Shown in pieces: positions 6,761-12,491 of a stretch of 14,662 bases of DNA. The notes under the pieces are model-generated. The model had not been told where the DNA came from and made no database searches. It saw only the letters and a list, made by a program, of their open reading frames with translations. The DNA lies in the NCBI GenBank assembly GCA_900765185.1, contig CAAFQT010000263.1, forward strand, positions 1-14,662. The letters run 5' to 3'. The position numbers and the translations under genes were made by a program. The first letter of the stretch is position 1. Each line of letters opens with the position of its first letter. Source of the DNA: an uncultured Collinsella sp. (GTDB lineage: Bacteria > Actinomycetota > Coriobacteriia > Coriobacteriales > Coriobacteriaceae).

Positions 6761-6916
6761 ATGAACTGGGCTCAGATTTGGATCGATTTGTTTGGGACTA
6801 CGGAGTGGCTTGGGCTCAACATGGGCTTTTGGGTGGCCAATGGTGTTGTCCTGGTGATTGTCATCATTATGAACGTCATCTTTTGGAGCATGAAGCCGCT
6901 GCCCAAGGACGAATAA
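6761..6916 (+). CDS. Small single-span membrane protein (51 residues) behind mgtA
   Basis: An ATG at 6761 with AGAGAGGAG 7 bases upstream opens a 51-codon frame ending in TAA at 6914-6916. The protein has an aromatic N-terminal part (MNWAQIWIDLFGTTEWLGLN) that may lie along the membrane. One transmembrane span follows at about residues 22-43 (GVVLVIVIIMNVIFW is the core), with a charged tail KPLPKDE. It starts 28 bases after the mgtA stop without a terminator, so co-transcription is very likely. In enterobacteria, small membrane peptides (MgtS, MgtR) control the stability of MgtA or MgtC. This protein does not look like either, so a role as an MgtA partner is inferred from position only. The strong ribosome binding site supports a real gene. 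Confidence 0.75.
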   Translation: MNWAQIWIDLFGTTEWLGLNMGFWVANGVVLVIVIIMNVIFWSMKPLPKDE

Positions 6917-6971
6917 CATGCATGGGATTGCCTGCGCCGCTGTGCCAAAATAAACACTCGAATGATGTACA

Positions 6972-7004
6972 AATGTGACAAAGGGACGGTCCCTTTGTCA
7001 CATT
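6972..7004. repeat. REP-like perfect palindrome, 16-bp arms
   Basis: AATGTGACAAAGGGAC (6972-6987) and its exact reverse complement (6989-7004) flank one central G. It lies between the small membrane-protein gene and the dus gene, ending about 5 bases before the likely dus ribosome binding site. There is no T-tract after it. The core GGGACGGTCCC with flanking TTTGTCAC resembles dispersed palindromes I associate with Coriobacteriia and other genomes, but copy number cannot be seen from one window. Confidence 0.8.
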
Positions 7005-7023
7005 GATTTGAAAGTTGATGTTG

Positions 7024-7977
7024 ATGATCCTATCGCTGGCCCCCATGGAGGGGATTACCGGGCATGTGTTTCGTCGCGTGCATGCGGAGTGCTTTGGCGC
7101 GCTCGACTGCTATTACACGCCGTTTTTGCCGCCGCCGCGGGTGGGCAACCGCTTTGGCGGCAAGGCGTTTAAGGAAGTCGACCCGGCCAACAACCAGGGA
7201 CTCAATGTCATCCCCCAGCTTATGTCCAAGAATGCGGACGAGTTTGTGTGGGCGGCTCAGGTGCTCGCCGATATGGGTTACCGCGAGGTCAACCTCAACC
7301 TTGGCTGCCCTTCGGGGACGGTTGTCGCCAAGGGCAAGGGCTCGGGTTTCTTGCGCAATCTGGATGAGCTTGAGGTGTTCTTGAGCGACGTATGCGCACG
7401 CTCGCCGTTGCCGGTGTCCTTTAAGACCAGGTTGGGGCTCGAGGATGACGATGAATACGAGCGCGTGCTCGATCTTTACTGCCGTATGCCGCTGGCCGAG
7501 CTGATCGTGCATCCGCGCGTGCAAAAGGATCGCTATACGGGTTCGCCGCGTAAAGCGTTTTACGGTGAGACGCTGGAGCGTGCGCCGTTTCCGGTGGCCT
7601 ATAACGGCGACATCTTTGATCTCGAGGACATGGACGCGCTGGTGGACGCCTATCCCGGCACGCGCCATGTGATGCTGGGGCGCGGCTTGCTCGCGAACCC
7701 TGCGCTGGCCCGCATGGCCAAGGGCGGCCCTGCTGCCACGACCGCCGAGCTGCAGCGCTTTCACGACACGCTGTTCGCGGCATATGCAGAAGAGATTGGC
7801 GGCAACGCGGTCTTTCGCATGAAGGAGTGGTGGTTCTACGCTAAGTGCGCTTTCGCCGATCCCGCCACCGTCCACAAGCTCGTGCGCAAGACCAAAAAGG
7901 TCGACGAATACCGCGCCGCCGTCGACCGCGTCTTCCGCGAGCAACCGCTCGCATCCGCAGCCCGCTTCCGCGGCTAG
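7024..7977 (+). CDS. dus: tRNA-dihydrouridine synthase family protein
   Basis: This FMN-dependent, NADPH-using enzyme reduces specific uridines in tRNA to dihydrouridine. It opens with the family signature LAPMEGITG. The catalytic cysteine is C95 in LNLGCPSGTV, followed by the Lys/Gly-rich loop KGKGSGFL. PVSFKTRLG, the conserved IVHPR and the phosphate-binding VMLGRG complete the TIM barrel. A helical domain of about 80 residues ends the protein, as in the Dus family. The length of 317 residues is normal. Starts at TTG 7015, ATG 7018 or ATG 7024 are all in frame; I chose 7024 because GAAAG (7010-7014) is 9 bases away. The target uridine cannot be assigned, so no subfamily letter is given. The gene stands alone, bracketed by three palindromes. 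Confidence 0.92.
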   Translation: MILSLAPMEGITGHVFRRVHAECFGALDCYYTPFLPPPRVGNRFGGKAFKEVDPANNQGLNVIPQLMSKNADEFVWAAQVLADMGYREVNLNLGCPSGTVVAKGKGSGFLRNLDELEVFLSDVCARSPLPVSFKTRLGLEDDDEYERVLDLYCRMPLAELIVHPRVQKDRYTGSPRKAFYGETLERAPFPVAYNGDIFDLEDMDALVDAYPGTRHVMLGRGLLANPALARMAKGGPAATTAELQRFHDTLFAAYAEEIGGNAVFRMKEWWFYAKCAFADPATVHKLVRKTKKVDEYRAAVDRVFREQPLASAARFRG

Positions 7978-7982
7978 TTAGA

Positions 7983-8030
7983 CATCGGGGACGTTCTTTA
8001 GCGACTAGGCATTTAAGAACGTCCCCGATG
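7983..8030. repeat. REP-like palindrome, 16-bp arms, 16-base loop
   Basis: CATCGGGGACGTTCTT (7983-7998) is the exact reverse complement of AAGAACGTCCCCGATG (8015-8030). It begins 5 bases after the dus stop codon. It could end the dus transcript as a bidirectional hairpin, but no clear T-tract follows. The GGGGACGTTCTT core differs from the palindrome upstream of dus. Confidence 0.8.
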
Positions 8031-8045
8031 ACTACCCGCAAAAGC

Positions 8046-8100
8046 TGTACACCAGCATCCAAAGATGTCGAAAAATGTCGACTTTGGATGCTGGTGTACA
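8046..8100. repeat. Long palindrome, 19-bp perfect arms
   Basis: TGTACACCAGCATCCAAAG (8046-8064) pairs exactly with its reverse complement at 8082-8100. Inside the loop, TCGA (8068-8071) can pair with TCGA (8078-8081), giving a nearly continuous hairpin with a 3-base bulge and a 6-base loop. It lies 15 bases after the previous palindrome, in the gap between the convergent dus and glutaredoxin genes, so it could serve as a terminator for both strands. The sequence is unrelated to the other two palindromes. Confidence 0.8.
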
Positions 8101-8147
8101 TGTTTGGGTCGTATGGGTTGGGGCCCTGGACGGACAGAGCGTGCGTA

Positions 8148-8393
8148 CTAGAGCAGGTTTTCCTGCACCCACGCGATGATGTCGCTCGATTCGTAGAGTG
8201 GTTTGCCGTCGATGAACAGGCAGGGAACCTGGCGCTTTCCGCCGACGGCGATGAGTGTCTGCTCGGCATCGGAATCGGTCGAGATATTGCGTTCGGGAAT
8301 GGTCACGCCGTTATCGGCCAAAAAGTGCTTGACCTTTAAGCAATACGGGCAGCCGGTCATAACGTACAGCGCGAGCTCGTGATTAGTAGCCAT
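8148..8393 (-). CDS. Small glutaredoxin-like protein
   Basis: This 81-residue single thioredoxin-fold protein has the dithiol active site C15-P-Y-C18 after a beta strand (LALYVMTG). The cis-proline P57 lies in QVPCLFIDG, and ESSDIIAWVQ is the glutathione/substrate side of glutaredoxins. It likely reduces disulfides or glutathione-like mixed disulfides in the cytoplasm. The ATG at 8393-8391 is chosen because GGAG lies 5 bases upstream; an in-frame ATG at 8432 would add 13 unconserved residues. The extra cysteine next to cis-Pro (C58) is not part of the core motif. It lies 51 bases downstream of the XRE/TipAS regulator gene on the same strand, with no terminator visible, so it may be co-transcribed. 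It could equally be called NrdH-like, but no ribonucleotide reductase gene is nearby. Confidence 0.9.
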   Translation of the reverse strand: MATNHELALYVMTGCPYCLKVKHFLADNGVTIPERNISTDSDAEQTLIAVGGKRQVPCLFIDGKPLYESSDIIAWVQENLL

Positions 8394-8444
8394 AGGTCTC
8401 CAATCGGTTGAGGTTTTGATTGAAATACCCAAAGCCGCCGCGGT

Positions 8445-9272
8445 CTATGCGCGCGTCAACGAAGACTCGATGGCCTGGACCAGAAACGCCGTGGCTCCGG
8501 TGGCGCAGGGCTTGTCGTAGTAGTCAACAAAGCGCTGGTCGGCAAGATAACCGTGGGCGAGGCCCAGGTACGCCTCGTCTTGGGGCTCGCATCCCCAGTT
8601 GAGAGCAATCCAGCGACGATGCATCGCGACAAGCTTACGAGCCTCGTTGCTCTCTGGGTCGCCAATGCCCATGGCAATTGAGAGCTGGCCCAGAATAGCG
8701 CGTTCAAGTTCCTTCATGTCGTTCCATGTCTCGGGGTCCATGTCCAGCAACGCTTCGTTTGCTGCATCGATAGCCTCATCGCCGTAGCGCGCCCGCGCCT
8801 CGGCACCGTAGCGCGCCTCGTTTTCCTGCACGGTGCGCCAGCGCTCCAGTTGCGGCAGGACGGCGCCCATGAGCGAGACGGCTTCGTCGAGCGACATGCC
8901 GGTGTTTTGTGCCAGGCGCGGGGCACAATCCTCAATCATTGCCTCCATGGTGGTGTCATAGGTGTACTTGCCGTGGTCGTAGCACCACTTGCAGTAATGA
9001 TCGGTCGCGGTGCCCGTGGCATCGGTGCCGCAGTCGTCGGGCGTGAGTATCATGCCGCAGCTCTGGCAATAGTGCTCGGGCATTTCGAGCAGGTGAGACA
9101 GGGGCTCGCCGGTTACGGCGGCGATGAGTTTCATCATGTCGATGCCCGGTGTGACCTCGCCGCGCTCCCAACGGCTGACGGCTTGGCGTGTGACGAAGAG
9201 CTTGGCGGCGAGCTGCTCCTGGGTAAGGTGATGGGCGCGACGGATGGCAATGAGCTTTTCTGCAAAGGCCAT
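8445..9272 (-). CDS. XRE-family regulator with zinc ribbon and TipAS-like ligand domain
   Basis: This 275-residue protein has three modules. An XRE/Cro helix-turn-helix spans residues 3-60 (LTQEQLAAKLFVTRQAVSRWERG). A putative zinc ribbon spans about 66-115, with C69-x2-C72, C81 and C94-x2-C97, ending in TMEAMIEDC, as in the small ribbon family seen in clostridial regulators. An all-helical domain from about 150 to 272 (VAMHRRWIALNW, YLGLAHGYLADQRFVDYYD) matches the TipAS drug-binding domain. In Streptomyces TipA that domain is joined to a MerR helix-turn-helix and binds thiopeptides covalently through cysteine. Here a cysteine sits in YYDKPCATGA. The ATG has AAAGGAG 6 bases upstream. A promoter and a palindrome lie just upstream, and the glutaredoxin gene follows. 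A role in sensing an antibiotic or other ligand is inferred. Confidence 0.88.
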   Translation of the reverse strand: MAFAEKLIAIRRAHHLTQEQLAAKLFVTRQAVSRWERGEVTPGIDMMKLIAAVTGEPLSHLLEMPEHYCQSCGMILTPDDCGTDATGTATDHYCKWCYDHGKYTYDTTMEAMIEDCAPRLAQNTGMSLDEAVSLMGAVLPQLERWRTVQENEARYGAEARARYGDEAIDAANEALLDMDPETWNDMKELERAILGQLSIAMGIGDPESNEARKLVAMHRRWIALNWGCEPQDEAYLGLAHGYLADQRFVDYYDKPCATGATAFLVQAIESSLTRA

Positions 9273-9302
9273 GGCGGCTCCTTTCTGCTGGTTGATGGCT
9301 TA

Positions 9303-9331
9303 AGCATACGCGGCAGCAGGTGCCCTTCCAA
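9303..9331 (-). promoter_or_regulatory. Promoter of the XRE/TipAS regulator gene
   Basis: On the minus strand, TTGGAA (9331-9326) and TATGCT (9308-9303) are separated by exactly 17 bases, upstream of the AAAGGAG ribosome binding site and the ATG at 9272. This gives a leader of about 23 bases. It is a normal housekeeping-type arrangement. Confidence 0.55.
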
Positions 9332-9346
9332 GCAACCGTTGGTTGC
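9332..9346. promoter_or_regulatory. Palindromic candidate operator upstream of the XRE/TipAS gene
   Basis: GCAACC-GTT-GGTTGC is a perfect inverted repeat with 6-base arms and a 3-base centre. It directly abuts the -35 of the regulator promoter on its upstream side, in the 141-base gap between the regulator and trmO. XRE proteins usually bind such short dyads as dimers, so autoregulation is plausible. This is inference from placement. Confidence 0.4.
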
Positions 9347-9400
9347 ACGACGGGGAACCGCGGCGAAGAATTGCGCGCAACGCCCCACACCTCCATGCCG

Positions 9401-9413
9401 TACAATGACCGGC
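9401..9413 (+). promoter_or_regulatory. -10 element suggesting a leaderless trmO transcript
   Basis: TACAAT at 9401-9406 ends 7 bases before the ATG at 9414, the usual distance from a -10 to the transcription start. No Shine-Dalgarno sequence precedes the ATG. No convincing -35 is seen at 17 bases. Leaderless mRNAs are common in Actinomycetota. An in-frame ATG at 9405 overlaps the hexamer and would be before the predicted transcription start. Confidence 0.35.
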
Positions 9414-10151
9414 ATGGAACCTATCGCACACATACATACCGACCTGCCGCAGAAGTTCGGCATTCCGCGCAACAGCTTTTTGGCGCCCCATCTGCAGGGA
9501 CGCATCGTTTTTGAGCCGGAATTTGCCTCCAATGCAGCGGTTGAGGGTCTAGACTCCTTCTCTCACCTGTGGCTGCTGTGGCGCTTTGAAAACGGAACGC
9601 CCGGCGGCACGGCTAAGGACATAGCTACCGATGCCAAGACGCAGGACAGGCCCGGCACCAATGCCAAGTGGTCGAAAACTGTGCGCCCGCCGCGTCTGGG
9701 TGGAGCCGAGCGCGTGGGCGTGTTTGCCACGCGCAGTCCGTTTCGCCCTAATCCCATCGGGCTTACCTGCGTCAAGCTCGATCGTGTCGAGCTCACCGAC
9801 GATGGCCCCATCATCCATGTGCTGGGGGCCGATCTGCGCGACGGCACGCCCATCTACGACATTAAGCCCTACATTCCATTTGCCGACTGTCACCCGGATG
9901 CGACGGGCGGCTGGATTGAAGACGCGCCGTGGCAAGAGCTCGACGTAGAGTTTCCGCATGCGCTGCAGGATATGGTCTCGCCCGCAAAGCTCCCTGGCTT
10001 GGTCGAGGTTCTTCGCCAAGATCCGCGCCGCGCGGGCAGCAAGCACGAGCCAAACCGCGTTTACCATTTGGCTTACGCCGGGCTCGACATATCGTTTACG
10101 GTCGACGGAGCCGGGTTGACGGTAACCGCCATCAACGACGCTCAAGACTAA
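9414..10151 (+). CDS. trmO: tRNA (N6-threonylcarbamoyladenosine37-N6)-methyltransferase TrmO
   Basis: This 245-residue protein is of the TsaA/YaeB/TrmO family, which uses S-adenosylmethionine to methylate t6A at position 37 of threonine tRNA. Seen directly are the opening strand EPIAHIHTDLPQKFGIPRN and the core SFSHLWLLWRFE. The family signature R-SPFRPNPIGLT lies at 107-118, followed by the second half of the beta barrel and DGTPIYDIKPYIPFAD. A C-terminal domain ends with YHLAYAGLDISFTV. The length is close to the E. coli enzyme (235). The frame is open far upstream, to 8850, but that part lies opposite the regulator gene. The ATG at 9414 fits the start of the family. With dus it is the second tRNA-modification gene in this stretch, but the two are not an operon. 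Confidence 0.93.
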   Translation: MEPIAHIHTDLPQKFGIPRNSFLAPHLQGRIVFEPEFASNAAVEGLDSFSHLWLLWRFENGTPGGTAKDIATDAKTQDRPGTNAKWSKTVRPPRLGGAERVGVFATRSPFRPNPIGLTCVKLDRVELTDDGPIIHVLGADLRDGTPIYDIKPYIPFADCHPDATGGWIEDAPWQELDVEFPHALQDMVSPAKLPGLVEVLRQDPRRAGSKHEPNRVYHLAYAGLDISFTVDGAGLTVTAINDAQD

Positions 10152-10263
10152 TCTGCCATCCGCCCGTATCCGTCAAAATCAACAGCAAACCCTATGCCAA
10201 AACCGCCCACGCTGGTGGACAATAACGCCTACCAAAACAATCAACTTTGCACGGGAGTTCAGC

Positions 10264-11478
10264 ATGAAATACGACTTTAGCTCGCTTATCGACCGCCACG
10301 GCATGGACTCCATTGCCGTTGACTCTTGGGGCGAGATCCCCGGTATGGCCCCGAACGCACCCGACGAGGGCTTCGACCGCATACCCATGTGGGTGGCCGA
10401 CATGAACTTTGCCACGGTGCCCACGGTCCAGGAGTACATCATTCAGCGCGCCCAGCACCCCATGTTTGGCTATTTCAATCCGCGCCCCGAGTACTTCGAC
10501 TGCATCATCGAATGGCAGAGGCGCCGCAATGGCGTTGAGGGCTTGGCACCGGAGCATATCGGCTACGAAAACGGCGTGCTGGGCGGTGTCGTGTCGACGT
10601 TGCGCGCGTATGTCCAGCCGGGCGATGCGGTGCTGGTCCATAGCCCCACCTACATCGGCTTTACCAAATCCATCGAAGCCGCGGGCTATCGTATTGTCCA
10701 CAGCCCGCTTAAGCTCGACGATCAAGGCGTGTGGCGTATGGACTTTGAGGACATGGAGCACAAGCTCGCCCAAAACCACATCCATGCCGCGGTGTTCTGC
10801 TCGCCGCACAATCCCTGCGGCCGCGTATGGGAGCGCGACGAGATCGAGCGCGCCATGGACATCTATCGCCAGCACGATTGCGTGGTGATCTCGGACGAGA
10901 TTTGGTCCGATATCATCCTGCCGGGGCACAAGCATATCCCGACGCAGTCGGTGAGCGAGGATGCCCGCATGCGTACGGTTGCCCTCTACGCGCCCAGCAA
11001 GACGTTCAACCTGGCGGGCCTGGTCGGCAGCTACCACATTGTCTACAACGAGACGCTGCGTGACCGCATGTGCGCCGTGTCCGACAAGACCCACTACAAC
11101 GAGATGAACGTCCTCTCTATGCATGCGCTTATCGGTGCCTACCAGCCGCAGGGCTACGAGTGGGTGGACGAGCTCAACCAGGTGCTTGCCGGTAATATCG
11201 AGTACTTCTGCGATTACGTGGACAAGCATTTTGAGGGCGTGTCCTATTCGCGTCCGCAGGGCACGTACATGGTGTTTCTGGACTGCACCGAGTGGTGCCG
11301 CGAGCATGGCCGCGATATTCAGTGGTTGCTCGACGAGGGGGCGCGCGTGGGCGTGGGGTATCAGGACGGCCGCCCGTTCCACGGACCCTGCCACATTCGC
11401 GTGAATCTGGCGCTGCCGCTTTCGCGCGTAAGGGAGGCGTGCGACCGCCTAGACCGCTACGTTTTTAATGCACGGTAA
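10264..11478 (+). CDS. MalY/PatB family PLP-dependent C-S lyase or aminotransferase
   Basis: This 404-residue protein is a fold-type I pyridoxal-phosphate enzyme of the MalY/PatB group, which mostly cleaves cystathionine or cysteine conjugates (beta C-S lyase) and can act as an aminotransferase. The N-terminus has the group's WVADMNF signature. GVLGGVVSTL, SPTYIGF, FCSPHNPCGRVW and VVISDEIWSDI follow. The PLP-binding lysine is K246 in APSKTFNLAGL. HIRVNLALP near the C-terminus carries the carboxylate-binding arginine. The ATG has GGGAG 8 bases upstream. The gene lies 112 bases after trmO and has its own downstream hairpin, so it is probably a single-gene unit. The exact substrate cannot be told; methionine/cysteine metabolism is the usual setting. 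Confidence 0.92.
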   Translation: MKYDFSSLIDRHGMDSIAVDSWGEIPGMAPNAPDEGFDRIPMWVADMNFATVPTVQEYIIQRAQHPMFGYFNPRPEYFDCIIEWQRRRNGVEGLAPEHIGYENGVLGGVVSTLRAYVQPGDAVLVHSPTYIGFTKSIEAAGYRIVHSPLKLDDQGVWRMDFEDMEHKLAQNHIHAAVFCSPHNPCGRVWERDEIERAMDIYRQHDCVVISDEIWSDIILPGHKHIPTQSVSEDARMRTVALYAPSKTFNLAGLVGSYHIVYNETLRDRMCAVSDKTHYNEMNVLSMHALIGAYQPQGYEWVDELNQVLAGNIEYFCDYVDKHFEGVSYSRPQGTYMVFLDCTEWCREHGRDIQWLLDEGARVGVGYQDGRPFHGPCHIRVNLALPLSRVREACDRLDRYVFNAR

Positions 11479-11488
11479 GTGTGCGCTG

Positions 11489-11530
11489 CATGCGGGGCCT
11501 TCTGCCAAGTCGGCTAGAAGGCCCCGCATG
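11489..11530. terminator. Strong GC-rich hairpin after the PLP enzyme gene
   Basis: CATGCGGGGCCTTCT (11489-11503) is the exact reverse complement of AGAAGGCCCCGCATG (11516-11530), a 15-bp stem with a 12-base loop, 10 bases after the stop codon. It very likely ends or stabilises the 3' end of the transcript. No clear T-tract follows (GTAATGCGTCTGT), so it may be another dispersed palindrome used as a terminator. Confidence 0.6.
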
Positions 11531-11571
11531 GTAATGCGTCTGTAACCATTGGGCGCTCGAGTGGTTTCATT

Positions 11572-11588
11572 TGCTATTATTTTTAGCA
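11572..11588 (+). promoter_or_regulatory. Extended -10 promoter with an overlapping inverted repeat, for the lipoprotein/kinase operon
   Basis: TGCTATTAT at 11572-11580 fits an extended -10 (TGn plus TATTAT), about 41 bases before the lipoprotein ATG. TGCTA (11572-11576) and TAGCA (11584-11588) form a short inverted repeat across the -10 and the expected transcription start, a possible operator. No good -35 is seen. Five-base arms can arise by chance. Confidence 0.4.
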
Positions 11589-11621
11589 TTTCAGTCTGTA
11601 AACAGGATCGTCTGGAGCTCG

Positions 11622-12491
11622 ATGAAAAGACCCCGTCGCTCGGTTGCCATATCGTTGTTCGTTGCGCTTGCAGTGGTGAGTGCTTTTGTCGTAGCGATAG
11701 CTGGCTGCTCTGGGTCGAATGACGAAGCCTCGACGTCTGCATCAAAAGGTCTGGAAGCCTCGCAGGTCAAGGACGACAATCTTAAGACGCTCAACGTCGG
11801 CAGCGACCTCTATCCACCGTTTGTGTATGCCGACGAGTACGGCGATATCGTTGGCCTGGACGTCGAGATATTAACCGAGGCTTTGGCCCGCATTGGTTAC
11901 AAGCCAAAATACCAGCTGATCGATTGGGAAAAGAAGAAAGAACTGCTGGCGAGTGGCGAGCTCGATTGCGTCATGGGCAGCTTTAGCATGACGGGTCGCG
12001 AAAACGAGTATCGTTGGGCTGGCCCGTACCTTGCGAGCCGTCAGGTGGTCGCGGTCGATCCCGAGAGCGATATCTACACGCTTGCCGATCTTGAGGATAA
12101 GATCGTGGCGGTTCAGTCCACCACCAAGCCCGAGGGCATTTTGCTCAATCGCACAAATGAAAACGTTCCGCAGATCAAGGAGCTCTATTGCTTTTCGGAC
12201 CGTTCGTGCCTGAACCCGGCGCTCGTCGAGGGCCTGGTCGACGCCATCGCCGCGCATGAGTCCTTGCTGCTCACCTACGAAAAAGACTATGGCGTAACGT
12301 ATCGCATTTTGGATGAGCCGCTGCTAGAGGTTGGTTTGGGCACCGCTTTCGATATCAACGATACGCGCGGCATCGACGTCAAGCTCACTCATGCCTACCA
12401 AGAAATGCTTGCCGATGGCACCATGGAACGCCTAGTGTCAAAGTACTTTGATGACCCTTCACCATTTTTGAATGTGGAGGGCCTGTCATGA
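11622..12491 (+). CDS. Extracellular solute-binding lipoprotein, family 3 (amino-acid type)
   Basis: This 289-residue protein has a lipoprotein signal: basic N-terminus MKRPRRS, a hydrophobic stretch to residue 27, and lipobox IAGC with C29 as the lipidated cysteine. A Ser/Asp-rich linker follows. The family 3 binding domain starts near residue 48: LNVGSDLYPPFVYADEYGDIVGLDVEILTEAL, then the ligand-binding GSFSMTGRENEYRW and the second-lobe VAVQSTTKPEG. Family members bind amino acids or similar small ligands outside the membrane. The ATG at 11622 has GGAG 5 bases upstream; the frame extends to 11571 but those codons precede the signal peptide. No permease or ATPase gene follows. Instead the stop overlaps the start of a sensor kinase gene (ATGA), so it probably acts as a ligand receptor for signalling rather than in transport. 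That role is inferred. Confidence 0.9.
   Translation: MKRPRRSVAISLFVALAVVSAFVVAIAGCSGSNDEASTSASKGLEASQVKDDNLKTLNVGSDLYPPFVYADEYGDIVGLDVEILTEALARIGYKPKYQLIDWEKKKELLASGELDCVMGSFSMTGRENEYRWAGPYLASRQVVAVDPESDIYTLADLEDKIVAVQSTTKPEGILLNRTNENVPQIKELYCFSDRSCLNPALVEGLVDAIAAHESLLLTYEKDYGVTYRILDEPLLEVGLGTAFDINDTRGIDVKLTHAYQEMLADGTMERLVSKYFDDPSPFLNVEGLS

Noticed and set aside
7030..7944. 304-codon minus-strand frame
   Set aside because: It is antisense to dus and has no motif.
6972..8100. CRISPR array
   Set aside because: The three palindromes differ in sequence and are not regularly spaced, and there are no repeated units or spacers.
9371..9380. TTGCGCGCAA palindrome upstream of trmO
   Set aside because: A 10-base GC-rich palindrome without further support is expected by chance. 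It is not at a useful -35 distance from the TACAAT element.
8850..9413. Upstream extension of the trmO frame
   Set aside because: The frame is open but lies opposite the XRE/TipAS gene, and the residues before MEPIAHIH are not TrmO-like.
10192..11394. 400-codon minus-strand frame
   Set aside because: It is antisense to the PLP enzyme gene, whose motifs are complete. The product shows no recognisable domain.
11571..11621. Earlier start of the solute-binding protein
   Set aside because: It would place 17 residues before the signal peptide and overlaps the extended -10. The ATG at 11622 has its own ribosome binding site.
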